In this document: positions 1-7,498 of the stretch, one piece after another
Numbering within the stretch: the first letter of the stretch is position 1
How the letters are laid out: every line of letters starts with the position of its first letter
Assembly: GCA_022321325.1 (NCBI GenBank)
Contig: JAKOEO010000022.1
Coordinates: 1 to 39,040, forward strand
Origin: Candidatus Magnetominusculus sp. LBB02
GTDB lineage: Bacteria > Nitrospirota > Thermodesulfovibrionia > Thermodesulfovibrionales > Magnetobacteriaceae
Length of the DNA: 39,040 nucleotides
Direction: 5' to 3'
Made by a program: the position numbers and the translations under genes
Notes under the pieces: generated by a model
Database searches by the model: none
Told to the model about the DNA's origin: nothing
The model's input: the letters and a program-made list of their open reading frames with translations, nothing else

Positions 1-1
1 A

Positions 2-1336
2 CGCAAACATGCCGAGGAACGGCTGAAACAATTGGCCCACTTCGATATGCTTACCGGCCTGCCAAACCGCTCACTCTACGAAGACCGCCTCAAACAGGCT
101 ATTCTTCTGGCCAAGAGGAATAAGACTAACTTTGCAGTCATGTTTTTAGACCTTGACAAGTTCAAATATGTAAACGACACGCTGGGGCATCATATGGGAG
201 ACCTGCTCTTAAAGGAAGTATCAGCCAGGCTCAGGGACTCTGTCAGAGAATCAGATACTGTTGCACGCATGGGGGGCGATGAGTTTCAAATCCTTCTAAA
301 TAAAATAAATAGACCGGCAGACGCCGTCAGTATTGCCGAGAAAATAGTAGCGTCCATAAACGAGCCGTTTGTCCTGGATGGGCAGCAGTGCAACATTGGC
401 GTCAGCATCGGCATAAGCATATTCCCGGACAACGGTGACGACATAGAGCTGCTCACTAAGAACGCCGACATGGCAATGTATCACGTAAAAGAGCATGGGA
501 AAAATGGATATAAGTTCTATGACTCCTCTATGGAACTTGTAATCCTGGAAAAGATAAACCTTGAGAAGGCTCTGGCTACGGCGCTTAAGCAAGATGAGTT
601 CACGCTTCACTACCAGCCGCAGATAGATATCAAATCTGGCAAGCTCGTCGGATGCGAGGCGCTTATCAGATGGCAGCACCCTCAGATGGGACTAGTCTCG
701 CCTGCCAGATTTATCCCGTTGGCCGAGGAGATAAATCTTATATCTCCAATCGGCGAGTGGGTTGTGCATACGGCCTGCAACCAGAACAAGCAATGGCAGC
801 AGCACGGCTTCACGCCGCAGCGCATCGGCGTAAATCTCTCTGCACACCAGTTCAAAGACCCAATGCTTGCAAAAAAGATAACCGCCATGCTCGCCGCCAC
901 AGAGATGGATCCTAAATATCTCGATATTGAAATAACTGAAAGCGGCTTGATGCAAAATGTCGAGCTAAGCATACAGACAATGAACGAACTGCGCAGCCTC
1001 GGCGTAAATATCTCTGTTGATGATTTCGGCACTGGATATTCGTCGCTGATATATTTGAAACGCTTCCCGATTGACATATTAAAAATAGACCAGAACTTCA
1101 TAAGAAACTGCACGGAAGACCCGTCTGACGCCGTAATCACGTCAACAATAATATCAATGGCCCATAGTCTTAATATCAAGGTAATAGCCGAGGGTGTTGA
1201 GACATTGGCGCAGCTGGAGCTGCTCAGGATTTTTGGGTGCGACGAGGTTCAGGGCTATATATTCAATAGGCCGGTAAACGCAGACGAATTCACTGCGCTG
1301 CTGCATGAGGAACATATTTTCAAGCTGATTGACTAG
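2..1336 (+). CDS. GGDEF-EAL diguanylate cyclase/phosphodiesterase, 5' end outside window
   Basis: Makes and/or breaks cyclic di-GMP, the second messenger that switches between motile and sessile life. The frame is open from base 2 with no stop, so the N-terminus (probably a PAS or other sensor) lies outside the window. The residues before the first recognised domain (EERLKQLAHFD) are the usual linker from a PAS/PAC module into GGDEF. The GGDEF domain has an intact MGGDEF signature, with an RESD inhibitory I-site exactly five residues before it. The EAL domain has EALIRW, NLSAHQF, EITESGLM, DDFGTGYSS, KIDQNFI and AEGVET, so all usual metal and catalytic motifs are present. Both activities look possible; the net direction cannot be read from sequence. 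Nearby cheV fits a motility theme. Confidence 0.95.
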   Translation, partial: RKHAEERLKQLAHFDMLTGLPNRSLYEDRLKQAILLAKRNKTNFAVMFLDLDKFKYVNDTLGHHMGDLLLKEVSARLRDSVRESDTVARMGGDEFQILLNKINRPADAVSIAEKIVASINEPFVLDGQQCNIGVSIGISIFPDNGDDIELLTKNADMAMYHVKEHGKNGYKFYDSSMELVILEKINLEKALATALKQDEFTLHYQPQIDIKSGKLVGCEALIRWQHPQMGLVSPARFIPLAEEINLISPIGEWVVHTACNQNKQWQQHGFTPQRIGVNLSAHQFKDPMLAKKITAMLAATEMDPKYLDIEITESGLMQNVELSIQTMNELRSLGVNISVDDFGTGYSSLIYLKRFPIDILKIDQNFIRNCTEDPSDAVITSTIISMAHSLNIKVIAEGVETLAQLELLRIFGCDEVQGYIFNRPVNADEFTALLHEEHIFKLID

Positions 1337-1342
1337 TGCCTG

Positions 1343-1374
1343 AAAAAACCGCCTTGTGCAAACCGCACAAGCGG
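1343..1374 (-). terminator. Rho-independent terminator for the minus-strand orf67
   Basis: On the minus strand a 10-bp G+C-rich stem (arms 1349-1359 and 1365-1374, one bulged base, 5-nt loop) is followed at once by six U (A-run 1343-1348 on the plus strand). It lies just after the stop of the 67-residue gene. It may also stop plus-strand transcription leaving the GGDEF-EAL gene, though there is no U-tract on that side. Confidence 0.75.
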
Positions 1375-1387
1375 CAGCCGCGTTCTC

Positions 1388-1591
1388 TTAAACGTATATG
1401 TTAACGCGTGTGCCAGTGCCCTCAGGGTTTGGGTTGAAGGGCGGCGTTGACAGCGCGCGCAGCTCATCGTTTGTTGGAACAGAGTTGACCAGCTTCAAAG
1501 CCATAACGCCATTAAAGCGCTCCACATCCAACGCCTTTGACATCATTGTTACGGCTGCGGCATAGCTGCCGCCATCCACAGGATTTGACAT
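1388..1591 (-). CDS. Small protein, possibly YjfB-like (putative motility protein)
   Basis: A 67-residue protein of unknown function. It has a short polar N-terminus, a helical centre (AAVTMMSKALDVERFNGVMALKLVNSVP) shortened here to the AAVTMMSKALDVERF and MALKLVNSVP segments, and a proline/glycine-rich tail ending RVNIYV. The size and the helix-then-proline plan recall the small YjfB-type motility family, but I cannot align it and the similarity is weak. A GGGGG Shine-Dalgarno-like run sits a few bases before the ATG. It has its own sigma-70-like promoter overlapping the cheV stop codon and its own terminator, which argues that it is a real gene. The upstream cheV neighbour fits a chemotaxis or motility role. 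Confidence 0.6.
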   Translation of the reverse strand: MSNPVDGGSYAAAVTMMSKALDVERFNGVMALKLVNSVPTNDELRALSTPPFNPNPEGTGTRVNIYV

Positions 1592-1666
1592 AATAACCCC
1601 CAGATATATTAACTTTGCTTAGCGCTGCAGATTAGACTGACTAACGCATCGCCGACTCTGGGCGTC

Positions 1667-1696
1667 ATTATATCATACGCAGTTGGCAGAGGTCAA
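1667..1696 (-). promoter_or_regulatory. Sigma-70-like promoter of orf67
   Basis: On the minus strand TTGACC (1691-1696) is separated by 18 bases from TATAAT (1667-1672). The -35 box overlaps the TGA stop of cheV. The predicted transcript start leaves a leader of about 70 nt before the ATG at 1591. Confidence 0.6.
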
Positions 1697-2643
1697 TTGC
1701 TTTTAGCTATCGAGTGAATTCTGGCTAGTATTTTAGTGGTCAGCTCGTCAGGGCGAAATTTGGGGACAAAATCGTCAGCACCGACTTGTTTGGCCTTTAA
1801 CGTGTTGGATTCGTTGCTCATAGAGCTGTGCAGTGCGATATAAAGCCCGGATAGTTTGGGATTAGACTTAATCTTCCTTGTAAATGTGAAACCGTCCATG
1901 CCGGGCATCTCAACATCAGATATTATCATGGCAAATTTATCAGTGGCGGGGGCGTCGTCTGGCATCTCCTCTAAGAATTTAAGTGCATCTACTGCGCTAT
2001 CCATTGTGACAGTTGACACGCCAATCTTGTCAACAATAGATTTCAACATAATCAGAGCTGATTTTGAATCGTCAACCAGCAGCAGAGTGTAGTCTTTAAG
2101 GTTTACACCAGCTGCCTCTTTTTTGATATTGTCGGCAGACTCATCTGATAGCTCACTATCAACGCCAATCACCTCGGCAATTATTTTTTCGACGTCGAGC
2201 AGTTGAATTGTCTTTCCATCATCGGCATAGGCGAGGGCGACAAGACAGGCCGTTGAGGCCATAGCGGCAGAGGGTTTATGCAGCTCATCCCATCCGCGGT
2301 TAATCAGGACATTTGGAGAGTTGATTAAAAATCCGTGAATCATATTATAGTACTCGCACACGATGATATAGCTTATCGTATTTTTATAGTCAACAGGGGC
2401 CAATTGAAGCGATTCAGATAAATCTATCACAGCGACAGACTTGTCCCTGAAGGATATAGTGCCTTTTACCGCAGGGTGTGAGTGAGGCATTTTTATGACT
2501 TTAGAAGGGCATTCCATGACTTCAATTATTTTAAATACATTAATCGCATACAACTCACCGTCACTAAGATAAAATGTGAGCATTTCCATTTGGCCGGACA
2601 TAGCCAGCGACGACCTCTTCAGTTCTAGCTCATTCATGCTCAT
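1693..2643 (-). CDS. cheV: CheV-type chemotaxis coupling protein (CheW domain plus receiver)
   Basis: Couples chemoreceptors to the CheA kinase and can be phosphorylated as part of adaptation. The 316-residue protein has an N-terminal CheW-like domain (about 15-165, with FYLSDGELYAINVFKIIEVM and IIVCEYYN segments). A C-terminal response-regulator receiver follows (about 180-315): LLVDDSKSA acidic pocket, phospho-acceptor Asp in SDVEMPGMDGF, the conserved LHSSMS Ser/Thr position, and Lys in VPKF. This order and the DVEMPGMDGFT motif are typical of CheV rather than CheY. The ATG at 2643 has a good GGAGG at about 9-nt spacing. A sigma-28-like promoter lies upstream. No other che genes are in the window. 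Confidence 0.93.
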   Translation of the reverse strand: MSMNELELKRSSLAMSGQMEMLTFYLSDGELYAINVFKIIEVMECPSKVIKMPHSHPAVKGTISFRDKSVAVIDLSESLQLAPVDYKNTISYIIVCEYYNMIHGFLINSPNVLINRGWDELHKPSAAMASTACLVALAYADDGKTIQLLDVEKIIAEVIGVDSELSDESADNIKKEAAGVNLKDYTLLLVDDSKSALIMLKSIVDKIGVSTVTMDSAVDALKFLEEMPDDAPATDKFAMIISDVEMPGMDGFTFTRKIKSNPKLSGLYIALHSSMSNESNTLKAKQVGADDFVPKFRPDELTTKILARIHSIAKSN

Positions 2644-2695
2644 AACGCCTCTGCCCTCCTATAAAAGATCTGACTATAATAAATACTACTATATA

Positions 2696-2722
2696 CTGTC
2701 GGCATTTGTACAGAATAATTTA
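2696..2722 (-). promoter_or_regulatory. Sigma-28 (FliA)-like promoter of cheV
   Basis: On the minus strand TAAA (2719-2722) is followed by exactly 15 bases and then GCCGACAG (2696-2703). The known flagellar sigma-28 consensus is TAAA-N15-GCCGATAA, so the -35 core and spacing are exact and six of eight -10 bases match. It is correctly placed about 50 bases before the cheV ATG. Confidence 0.65.
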
Positions 2723-2750
2723 AGCTATTTAGGAAATAGCACGTAAAATG

Positions 2751-2771
2751 ATTTACAAAACGTGTGTAAAT
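2751..2771. promoter_or_regulatory. Short inverted repeat upstream of hsp20, possible operator
   Basis: ATTTACA (2751-2757) and TGTAAAT (2765-2771) form a perfect 7-bp inverted repeat with a 7-bp gap, just before the Hsp20 start. It could be an operator for a stress regulator. It is short and in AT-rich DNA, so chance is possible. Confidence 0.25.
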
Positions 2772-2788
2772 ATTTTAGAGTAATAGTG

Positions 2789-3196
2789 ATGGGAAACAGA
2801 TTTTGGGATGATGCGGACAGACTAACGTTTCTGCGCGAGAGGGCGAATAACCTTTTTCACCATGACGCAGAGGCAGACCTTGCCGCGCGCCGCGCTTATA
2901 CATGGGTACCGCCCTTTGACATATGCGAGATGGATGATGAGATAATCGTAAGGGCCGACATACCCGGTGTTAAAATCGAAGATGTCTCTGTTGAGATTGA
3001 AGGCGATGTCATTTCAATAAGAGGCGAACGCAAACCGGGCTGTCACACCGACAGGGAGTATTTTCACTGTATGGAGAGGAGTTTCGGTCGTTTTCTGAGG
3101 CAGTTTAAACTGCCGGAGGCAGCAAACATAGACGCTATCGAGGTAGTCCTCAAAGACGGCGTCCTCGGTGTCATTATTCCTAAGACCCGCCCTTAA
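2789..3196 (+). CDS. Hsp20/alpha-crystallin family small heat shock protein
   Basis: An ATP-independent holdase that binds unfolding proteins in the cytoplasm. With ATG 2789 it has 135 residues. The N-terminal arm begins MGNRFWDD and is followed by a full alpha-crystallin domain: PPFDICEMDDEIIVRADIPG, SVEIEGDVISIRGERK, FGRFLRQFKLP and the closing GVLGVIIPK that carries the IxI/V-type contact. A GTG nine codons upstream is also in frame. I prefer ATG because the preceding residues do not resemble the family, although neither start has a strong ribosome site. The next gene starts ten bases after the stop, suggesting cotranscription with the phosphoesterase. Confidence 0.9.
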   Translation: MGNRFWDDADRLTFLRERANNLFHHDAEADLAARRAYTWVPPFDICEMDDEIIVRADIPGVKIEDVSVEIEGDVISIRGERKPGCHTDREYFHCMERSFGRFLRQFKLPEAANIDAIEVVLKDGVLGVIIPKTRP

Positions 3197-3206
3197 AGGG
3201 CAGCCG

Positions 3207-3713
3207 ATGCTTATAGGTGTAATTGCCGACTCTCACGACAACATAGCAGCCATCGCAAAGGCGGTGGCGTTGTTTAATATCAGCAATATCAGCTATGTGC
3301 TTCATGCGGGCGATTTTTCTTCCACTGCCGCTTTGGAGGCGTTAAAGGATTTGAATGCGCAGTTTATCGGAGTTTTCGGCAATAACGACGGCGGTATTGC
3401 CACGTATGACGGCGCAGGCCCACTGTCGTTAGAAACCCATGCACGTGGCTTTATCTACAGACAGCCTCACGAATTTATAATTGACGGCAAGAGATTTATC
3501 ATGATTCACGAGCACTTCGATGTGGAGGCCATTGCCGGAAGCGGCCGCTGCGATGTCCTGATATATGGACATACGCACAGGGCGTCGGCCACTGTGATTG
3601 GCAAAACATACGTGTTGAATCCCGGAGAGCTGTGCGGATGGCTGCATGGAAGCGCCACGGCGGCTATTTTTGACACGCGCTCTATGAAGGCGCGCATAAT
3701 CAAGCTGGACTAA
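3207..3713 (+). CDS. YfcE/MJ0936-type metallophosphoesterase
   Basis: A compact 168-residue calcineurin-like phosphodiesterase, probably cytoplasmic, with two metals in the active site. The motif set is complete: DSHDN (D-x-H), GDFSS, GNNDG (GNxD/H), the histidine in MIHEH, and GHTHR near the C-terminus. The family acts on phosphodiesters in vitro, but natural substrates are generally unknown. I chose ATG 3207, which gives the standard MLIGVIADSHDN opening; the in-frame codons before it overlap the hsp20 tail. An AAAGGG lies a few bases before the start. A second phosphoesterase of the same superfamily is at 19078-19806. Confidence 0.88.
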   Translation: MLIGVIADSHDNIAAIAKAVALFNISNISYVLHAGDFSSTAALEALKDLNAQFIGVFGNNDGGIATYDGAGPLSLETHARGFIYRQPHEFIIDGKRFIMIHEHFDVEAIAGSGRCDVLIYGHTHRASATVIGKTYVLNPGELCGWLHGSATAAIFDTRSMKARIIKLD

Positions 3714-3838
3714 ACACATATTTTTAAGGGCGCGGCCGTCGAAATATTTTGCAAAAATTGCTGTGGAATATTTATAATCATATCGCCTTAATTTTGAGAC
3801 GATTCATACATATTAAATTGCAAGGAGGATTTTACAAC

Positions 3839-5044
3839 ATGCCAAAGAAAGTAGCTCTACTGACAGCCGGCGGCCTTGCCCCGTGTCTGAGTTCGGCGGT
3901 GGGCGGGCTTATTCAACGTTATACGGAGATACTGCCCGATACGGAAATCATAGGTTTCACAAACGGCTATGACGGCCTTCTGAGAAAGAATTTCTTAAAA
4001 GTAACGCCAAAGGTAAGAAAATCGGCCTATGTGTTGCAGAATTTTGGCGGCAGCCCGCTGGGCAACAGCCGCGTAAAGCTCTCAAACGTCAAGGACTGCG
4101 TCAAGAAGGGCCTTGTAAAAGAGGGAGAGGACCCGCTTCAGGTAGCGGCGGAGAATCTTAAAGCGCTTGGCGTTGAGGTGCTTCACACCATAGGCGGTGA
4201 TGATACGTCTTTGACCGCGGCTGAGCTTGCGAAATATCTCTACACACACGGCTACAATCTGACGGTAATCGGCCTGCCAAAGACCGTAGATAATGACGTA
4301 ACGCCCATTGCCCAGACCCTTGGGGCCTACACTGCGGCGGAGCAGGGCGCGCGTTTTTTCTTAAACGTGGTGGCCGAGACGTCGGCAAATCCCAAGATGC
4401 TTATCGTGCATGAGGTAATGGGAAGAAACTGCGGCTACCTTACCGCGAGGACTGCGTTTGACTATCAATCTCAGCTGAAAAAGACTGATTTTATAGAGAA
4501 TTTCGGCATTGACAAAGATGTGTATGGGATAGACGCGGTGCTGATTCCTGAGGTTGAGTATGACATGGACAAACTTGCCGACCACCTAAGAAAGAGATTA
4601 GAAAAGAATGACTGCGCAAAGATATTTATCTCTGAGGGGGCAGGTGCGGCGGGCATTGTAAAGGAGCTGGAGTCAAAGGGGCTTGAGGTACCGCGCGACG
4701 CCTTTGGCCATGTCAAGCTGGACAAGGTAAACGTAGGGCAGTGGCACGCCGATGTGCTGCTGGAAAAGACGAAGGCTGGAAAGGTGCTGGTGCAAAAGAG
4801 CGGCTATTTCGCGCGTGCGGCAAGGCCGAACAGTCAAGACATAATGCTTATTAAGTCAATGGTAGATATGGCTGTGGAGATGGCGCAAAAGGGAGTGCCG
4901 GGCATAATAGGGCACGACGAGGAGCGTAACGATGTGTTAAGGGCGATAGAGTTTGAGAGAATCAAAGGCGGCAAACCCTTCAACCCGGAGACAGGCTGGT
5001 ACAAAACCCTCCTAAAAGAGATAGGCCAGCCCGATTTGACATAA
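3839..5044 (+). CDS. pfp: Pyrophosphate-dependent 6-phosphofructokinase
   Basis: Interconverts fructose 6-phosphate and fructose 1,6-bisphosphate using pyrophosphate in place of ATP. This makes the glycolytic step reversible and energy-sparing. It has 401 residues from ATG 3839, which follows a strong AAGGAGG. An in-frame start about 90 bases upstream lacks a ribosome site and gives unrelated residues. Diagnostic motifs are GGDDTS, where the second Asp marks PPi use (ATP enzymes have Gly), and LPKTVDND, where Lys replaces the Gly of ATP enzymes. MGRNCGYLTA is the substrate loop. A G+C-rich hairpin follows the stop. It stands alone, with no other glycolytic gene beside it. Confidence 0.92.
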   Translation: MPKKVALLTAGGLAPCLSSAVGGLIQRYTEILPDTEIIGFTNGYDGLLRKNFLKVTPKVRKSAYVLQNFGGSPLGNSRVKLSNVKDCVKKGLVKEGEDPLQVAAENLKALGVEVLHTIGGDDTSLTAAELAKYLYTHGYNLTVIGLPKTVDNDVTPIAQTLGAYTAAEQGARFFLNVVAETSANPKMLIVHEVMGRNCGYLTARTAFDYQSQLKKTDFIENFGIDKDVYGIDAVLIPEVEYDMDKLADHLRKRLEKNDCAKIFISEGAGAAGIVKELESKGLEVPRDAFGHVKLDKVNVGQWHADVLLEKTKAGKVLVQKSGYFARAARPNSQDIMLIKSMVDMAVEMAQKGVPGIIGHDEERNDVLRAIEFERIKGGKPFNPETGWYKTLLKEIGQPDLT

Positions 5045-5061
5045 GCCAGAGATAAAACAAT

Positions 5062-5087
5062 CCCCCCGCGAAAGCACACGCGGGGGG
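5062..5087. terminator. Strong G+C hairpin between convergent genes
   Basis: Perfect 9-bp stem, CCCCCCGCG (5062-5070) and CGCGGGGGG (5079-5087), with an 8-nt loop. It lies 17 bases after the pfp stop and before the end of the minus-strand deaminase-like gene. No long U-tract follows on the plus strand; on the minus strand it is followed by ATTGTTTTA. It probably works as a bidirectional terminator. Confidence 0.6.
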
Positions 5088-5115
5088 TAAACATTGAAGG
5101 CTTCTTTATAAACCC

Positions 5116-6159
5116 TTAAGTAGTATTGAAGAAACTGTTAAGAATTACCCAGTCGGGGTCTTCCCTAATCTTAGGAATCTCTGCTGAAACAGGCCCGATA
5201 TATTTTTTTCCAGTCGATGCGTAGTAACCTTTGGTTGTAGAGAAATCTATCGGTACGCGTATCAAACACAATTGAGCTATTCTGAGTCCTGCTTTCAATA
5301 CTAAAGGTGTTTCACCCAAATTTCTTAATTCTAACGTTAAGCATCCTCTAAAACCCGCATGGACTGTAGTAGCGGTTGCAATAGTTAAGCCCAGACGACC
5401 CCAGCTTGATCTTCCAAGTACTAAAGCATAATAATCATATGGCAAACATATATACTCCAATGTCGTTGCCAATATAAAATGATGAGGATGTAATATAAAA
5501 TCACCGCCAACCGGAATATGTTTCTTGGTGTAGAACTTCTCTAAAGGCATTTGACTGGCTGAAGTTTCTTTTTCAGGCGTTAAATGAGTATAATTAGTTA
5601 ACTTATTTAGTAAAAAAGATGTGCCAAGTCTTAAATCTACGGAATTTTGACTATATTGTTCTTTTGGATCAATAGATGGTGTGACGACTAATGGATTTGG
5701 GGTTCCACCTTCTTTATGTATTCTTTTAAGCCATAACGTATCAGCTAGAGAATCATAATTAAGTTTTTGGCAATATCCATCGTTGGATACTTTAACGAAA
5801 TCATATATACTGATGGCATATTTTAAATGGTCAATTAATTTTTTGTGCAGGATTGGTATTTTAGTCTCATCACTCTTTAAGGTTTCTTTGTAAAAATCGC
5901 TATGTTCTTTATAGTGCTTACCGTGGTAATAAATAGACACTGCAGTTACTGCTTCAATCGGAGAAATAACGTCAGGTTTGCTATGGCTAACTGACTCAAA
6001 TGGTGGTCTAAAGGCATTTAGTTCAGGCTCAACTAACTTCCACATTTCATCTAATGGTTTTGACTGCGTAATTTTGAATATAGCGTACACTTTTTCAGCC
6101 ATCTTATTTGAATGCTGTTCTATTTCCTCTATGGTTTGATTCTTGGGAGGCTCTATCAT
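5116..6159 (-). pseudogene. C-terminal half of an IS-split gene: dCTP deaminase/dUTPase-fold domain
   Basis: Remaining 3' part of a gene broken by the IS at 6165-7489; it still has an open frame of 347 residues. About 150 residues of unrecognised sequence lead to a dCTP deaminase/dUTPase-like domain: SVDLRLG, HPHHFILATTLEYICLP, GRSSWGRLGL (substrate Ser/Arg loop), HAGFRGCLTLELRN and GLRIAQLCLI. The Glu of TLEL sits where Dcd enzymes carry the catalytic Glu, so deaminase-type chemistry is possible. HAGF replaces the usual hydrophobic-Asp-Pro-Gly, which is unusual. The apparent start ATG at 6159 is an internal Met of the original gene and lies inside the target duplication. No good ribosome site precedes it, so expression today depends on chance initiation from the IS end. 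Base composition is more AT-rich than its neighbours. Confidence 0.85.
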
Positions 6160-6164
6160 CTTAT
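6156..6164. repeat. Left 9-bp target site duplication of the IS
   Basis: TCATCTTAT directly before the left inverted repeat. It is identical to 7490-7498 after the right inverted repeat, as expected for IS4-family insertion. Confidence 0.93.
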
Positions 6165-7489
6165 CACTGGTGTCCCGTTGTTGAATTGAGAATTTGCTAA
6201 AAACACAATAAAATCATGGTGATAGAGGATATAAAGACTGTAATCGACTTGAATTTTCCGTTATACTATGGTCAGCCAACAACGCAAGTTACAGGAGGAG
6301 AGACCAATGTATACAGGAAAGATGATATTTTCTCAACTAATGAGTTATATGCCGATGCATGAATTTAGGAAGTGTGTAAATCGTTACCAAGGTAATTACA
6401 AGGTTCAGACATTTTCATGTCTAAGCCAGTATTTGACTATGGCGTTTGCCCAGCTTACATATAGGGAAAGTTTGAGGGACATAGAAGCTTGTCTTCGCGT
6501 TCAACAAAATAAGCTATACCACATGGGTATTCAAGGTGACGTTTCTCGAAGTACTTTGGCAAGGGCAAATGAAAACCGTGATTGGCGTATATATGCAGAT
6601 TTTGCTCAAGTTCTGATACAAACAGCCAGAAAGCTATATGCAGACGAAGATTTAGGATTAGAATTGCAGGATACGATATATGCCCTTGACTCCACTACCA
6701 TAGATTTGTGTCTTTCTTTATTTCCTTGGGCTCGCTTTAGGAAACACAAAGGAGCTATAAAGTTGCATACTTTAATAGATTTGCGTGGCAGTATCCCATC
6801 CTTTATTAAAATTACAGATGGTAAAGTCCATGATGTAAACATATTGGATGAGTTAATACCAGAGCCAGGGTCTTATTATGTAATGGATCGTGGCTACCTC
6901 GACTTTGAGCGCCTTTATACCTTAAGTCAGAATTGTGCCTTCTTTGTAATTCGTTCTAAACGGAATACCAAATTTCGCAGGATTTACTCGCACTCAGTTG
7001 ATAAGTCCAGTGGATTGCAATGTGACCAAACGATTGTGCTTACAGGTGTCAACGCTGCAGACGATTACCCAGAAAAGCTCCGGCGCATAAAATACTTCGA
7101 TGCCCAACACAATAAAACTTTGGTATTTCTAACTAATAACTTCGCCCTTTCTGCTTTGATAATCGCTCAATTGTATAAATGCCGCTGGCAGGTGGAGTTA
7201 TTTTTCAAGTGGATAAAACAACACCTACGAATCAAAGCCTTTTACGGGACATCTGAAAATGCTGTAAAAACGCAAATATGGATAGCCATATCAGTCTATG
7301 TGCTTGTTGCCATCATCAAGAAACGCCTAAAGCTGGACATGAGCCTTTACACAATTCTACAGGTTTTGAGTTTATCATTATTCGAGAAAATACCGCTTTA
7401 TCAGGCACTTACAAAATTATACTACAAAGTTGAGGATAGTGTTTCATGGAAACAGTTGTCTTTATTCGATCTATAACGGGACAGCAGTG
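6165..7489 (+). mobile_element. Complete IS4-family insertion sequence, 1325 bp
   Basis: Bounded by terminal inverted repeats: left CACTGGTGTCCCGTT at 6165 and right, read inward, CACTGCTGTCCCGTT ending at 7489. They match at 14 of the first 15 positions and 17 of 20. Flanked by perfect 9-bp direct duplications. It carries one full-length transposase. Perfect duplications and intact ends point to a fairly recent insertion. It interrupts a minus-strand gene whose two halves lie on either side in the same frame. Confidence 0.93.
6307..7476 (+). CDS. IS4-family DDE transposase
   Basis: Catalyses cut-and-paste movement of the surrounding element. It has 389 residues from ATG 6307, which follows AGGAGGAGAG; a longer in-frame start at 6268 has no such site. 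The N-terminal region (MIFSQLMSYMP, FAQLTYRESLRDIEACL) is the DUF4372-type DNA-binding part of this IS4 subgroup. The catalytic DDE set is intact: Asp in ALDSTTID, Asp in YVMDRGYLDF, and Glu in the Y-(2)-R-(3)-E-(6)-K signature of YKCRWQVELFFKWIK. No frameshift or stop was seen, so the element may still be active. The stop lies 13 bases before the right inverted repeat ends. Confidence 0.95.
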   Translation: MYTGKMIFSQLMSYMPMHEFRKCVNRYQGNYKVQTFSCLSQYLTMAFAQLTYRESLRDIEACLRVQQNKLYHMGIQGDVSRSTLARANENRDWRIYADFAQVLIQTARKLYADEDLGLELQDTIYALDSTTIDLCLSLFPWARFRKHKGAIKLHTLIDLRGSIPSFIKITDGKVHDVNILDELIPEPGSYYVMDRGYLDFERLYTLSQNCAFFVIRSKRNTKFRRIYSHSVDKSSGLQCDQTIVLTGVNAADDYPEKLRRIKYFDAQHNKTLVFLTNNFALSALIIAQLYKCRWQVELFFKWIKQHLRIKAFYGTSENAVKTQIWIAISVYVLVAIIKKRLKLDMSLYTILQVLSLSLFEKIPLYQALTKLYYKVEDSVSWKQLSLFDL

Positions 7490-7498
7490 TCATCTTAT
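7490..7498. repeat. Right 9-bp target site duplication of the IS
   Basis: TCATCTTAT directly after the right inverted repeat, identical to 6156-6164. Deleting the IS and one copy joins the flanking half-genes in frame. Confidence 0.93.

Noticed and set aside
286-679. Minus-strand frames opposite the GGDEF-EAL gene
   Set aside because: They are the complementary reading of a strongly conserved enzyme and resemble no protein family.
5116-6159. A complete stand-alone 347-residue dCTP deaminase gene starting at 6159
   Set aside because: The start codon lies in the IS target duplication, no ribosome site precedes it, and the frame continues exactly into the upstream half-gene once the IS is removed.
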